From: Bacteroidota bacterium
Lineage (GTDB): Bacteria; Bacteroidota; Bacteroidia; Bacteroidales; VadinHA17
Length of the DNA stretch: 6,177 nt
Assembly: GCA_030611395.1 (NCBI GenBank)
Contig: JAUWPX010000099.1
Location: 1 to 6,177 of the forward strand
Reading direction: 5' to 3'
The notes beneath the pieces were generated by a model. It was not told the origin of the DNA and ran no database searches. It saw only the letters and a list, made by a program, of their open reading frames with translations. A program made the translations under genes and the position numbers. Every line of letters starts with the position of its first letter. Position 1 is the first letter of the stretch. Shown here piece after piece: positions 6,053-6,177 of this stretch.

Positions 6053-6080
6053 GCTTTTTTGAAAAATTCTTATAAATTTG
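6050..6080 (+). promoter_or_regulatory. Bacteroidota-type promoter for the last gene
   Basis: TTTG (6050-6053), a 19-base spacer and TAAATTTG (6073-6080) match the primary sigma consensus of Bacteroidota (TTTG, 19-21 bases, TAnnTTTG) at every defined position. The expected transcription start is about 6086-6088, giving a leader of roughly 54 bases before the ATG at 6141. The -33 box overlaps the T run of the preceding terminator. Confidence 0.75.
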
Positions 6081-6101
6081 TTTTACCTTTCATTGAATCG
6101 T

Positions 6102-6122
6102 AAACCCCATTAATTAGGGTTT
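6102..6122 (+). promoter_or_regulatory. Small hairpin in the leader of the last gene
   Basis: AAACCC (6102-6107) and GGGTTT (6117-6122) form a 6-base stem around a 9-base AT-rich loop within the predicted leader, 18 bases before the start codon. It could affect translation or mark an operator. No riboswitch class is recognised. Confidence 0.3.
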
Positions 6123-6140
6123 TAAGATAATTAAAAAGTA

Positions 6141-6177
6141 ATGGCAAGAGGTACATATATATCAGAGAACCTAACAC
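6141..6177 (+). CDS. Unidentified protein, N-terminal 12 codons, cut by window edge
   Basis: An ATG at 6141 opens a frame reading MARGTYISENLT to the end of the window. Support comes from the context rather than the peptide: a full-consensus promoter at 6050-6080, an isolating terminator before it and a leader of normal length with A-rich bases (TTAAAAAGTA) just before the ATG, as Bacteroidota starts often have. I cannot assign a family from 12 residues. Confidence 0.55.
   Translation, partial: MARGTYISENLT

Overview
The window looks like an accessory, partly decayed stretch of a Bacteroidota chromosome. The organism call rests on four things: AT-rich DNA, the absence of clear Shine-Dalgarno sequences before the genes, a Bacteroidota-type promoter (TTTG, 19 bases, TAnnTTTG) near the right end, and proteins that recall Bacteroidota families. 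The order-level lineage cannot be fixed from this sequence.

Layout, left to right. Positions 1-198 hold the start of a minus-strand aminopeptidase P-type gene that leaves the window. At 380-520 lies a truncated arsenate reductase (arsC) with an intact P-loop that stops after 46 codons. At 609-722 there is a short remnant resembling region 2 of an ECF sigma factor. Positions 804-2190 carry the only intact multi-gene unit: an AbiEi-like antitoxin and an AbiEii-like nucleotidyltransferase toxin with start and stop overlapping by 8 bases. A small inverted repeat upstream could be its operator. Positions 2242-3222 hold a secreted-protein gene of unknown function, broken by two in-frame TAG codons and cut at its 3' end by an insertion sequence. 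That element (about 3213-5306) has matching terminal inverted repeats, flanking TTAA and a complete IS1634-like (IS4 superfamily) DDE transposase.

Right of the element, about 265 bases hold no gene but carry a few short TATTTTAA repeats. Next comes a heavily eroded AAA-type ATPase/DUF4143 gene (about 5574-5936) in three blocks with a nonsense codon and internal deletions. A rho-independent terminator (6017-6052) closes this part. A strong promoter directly after it (6050-6080) probably drives the last gene, which starts at 6141 and runs off the window.

Functionally, only the toxin-antitoxin pair, the transposase and the two edge genes appear intact. The rest is a set of fragments from unrelated genes, as expected of an integration or rearrangement hotspot in which an addiction module and an insertion sequence persist while cargo decays. 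I see no convincing new multi-gene system. The most notable puzzle is the secreted-protein gene, whose frame stays open across two amber codons.
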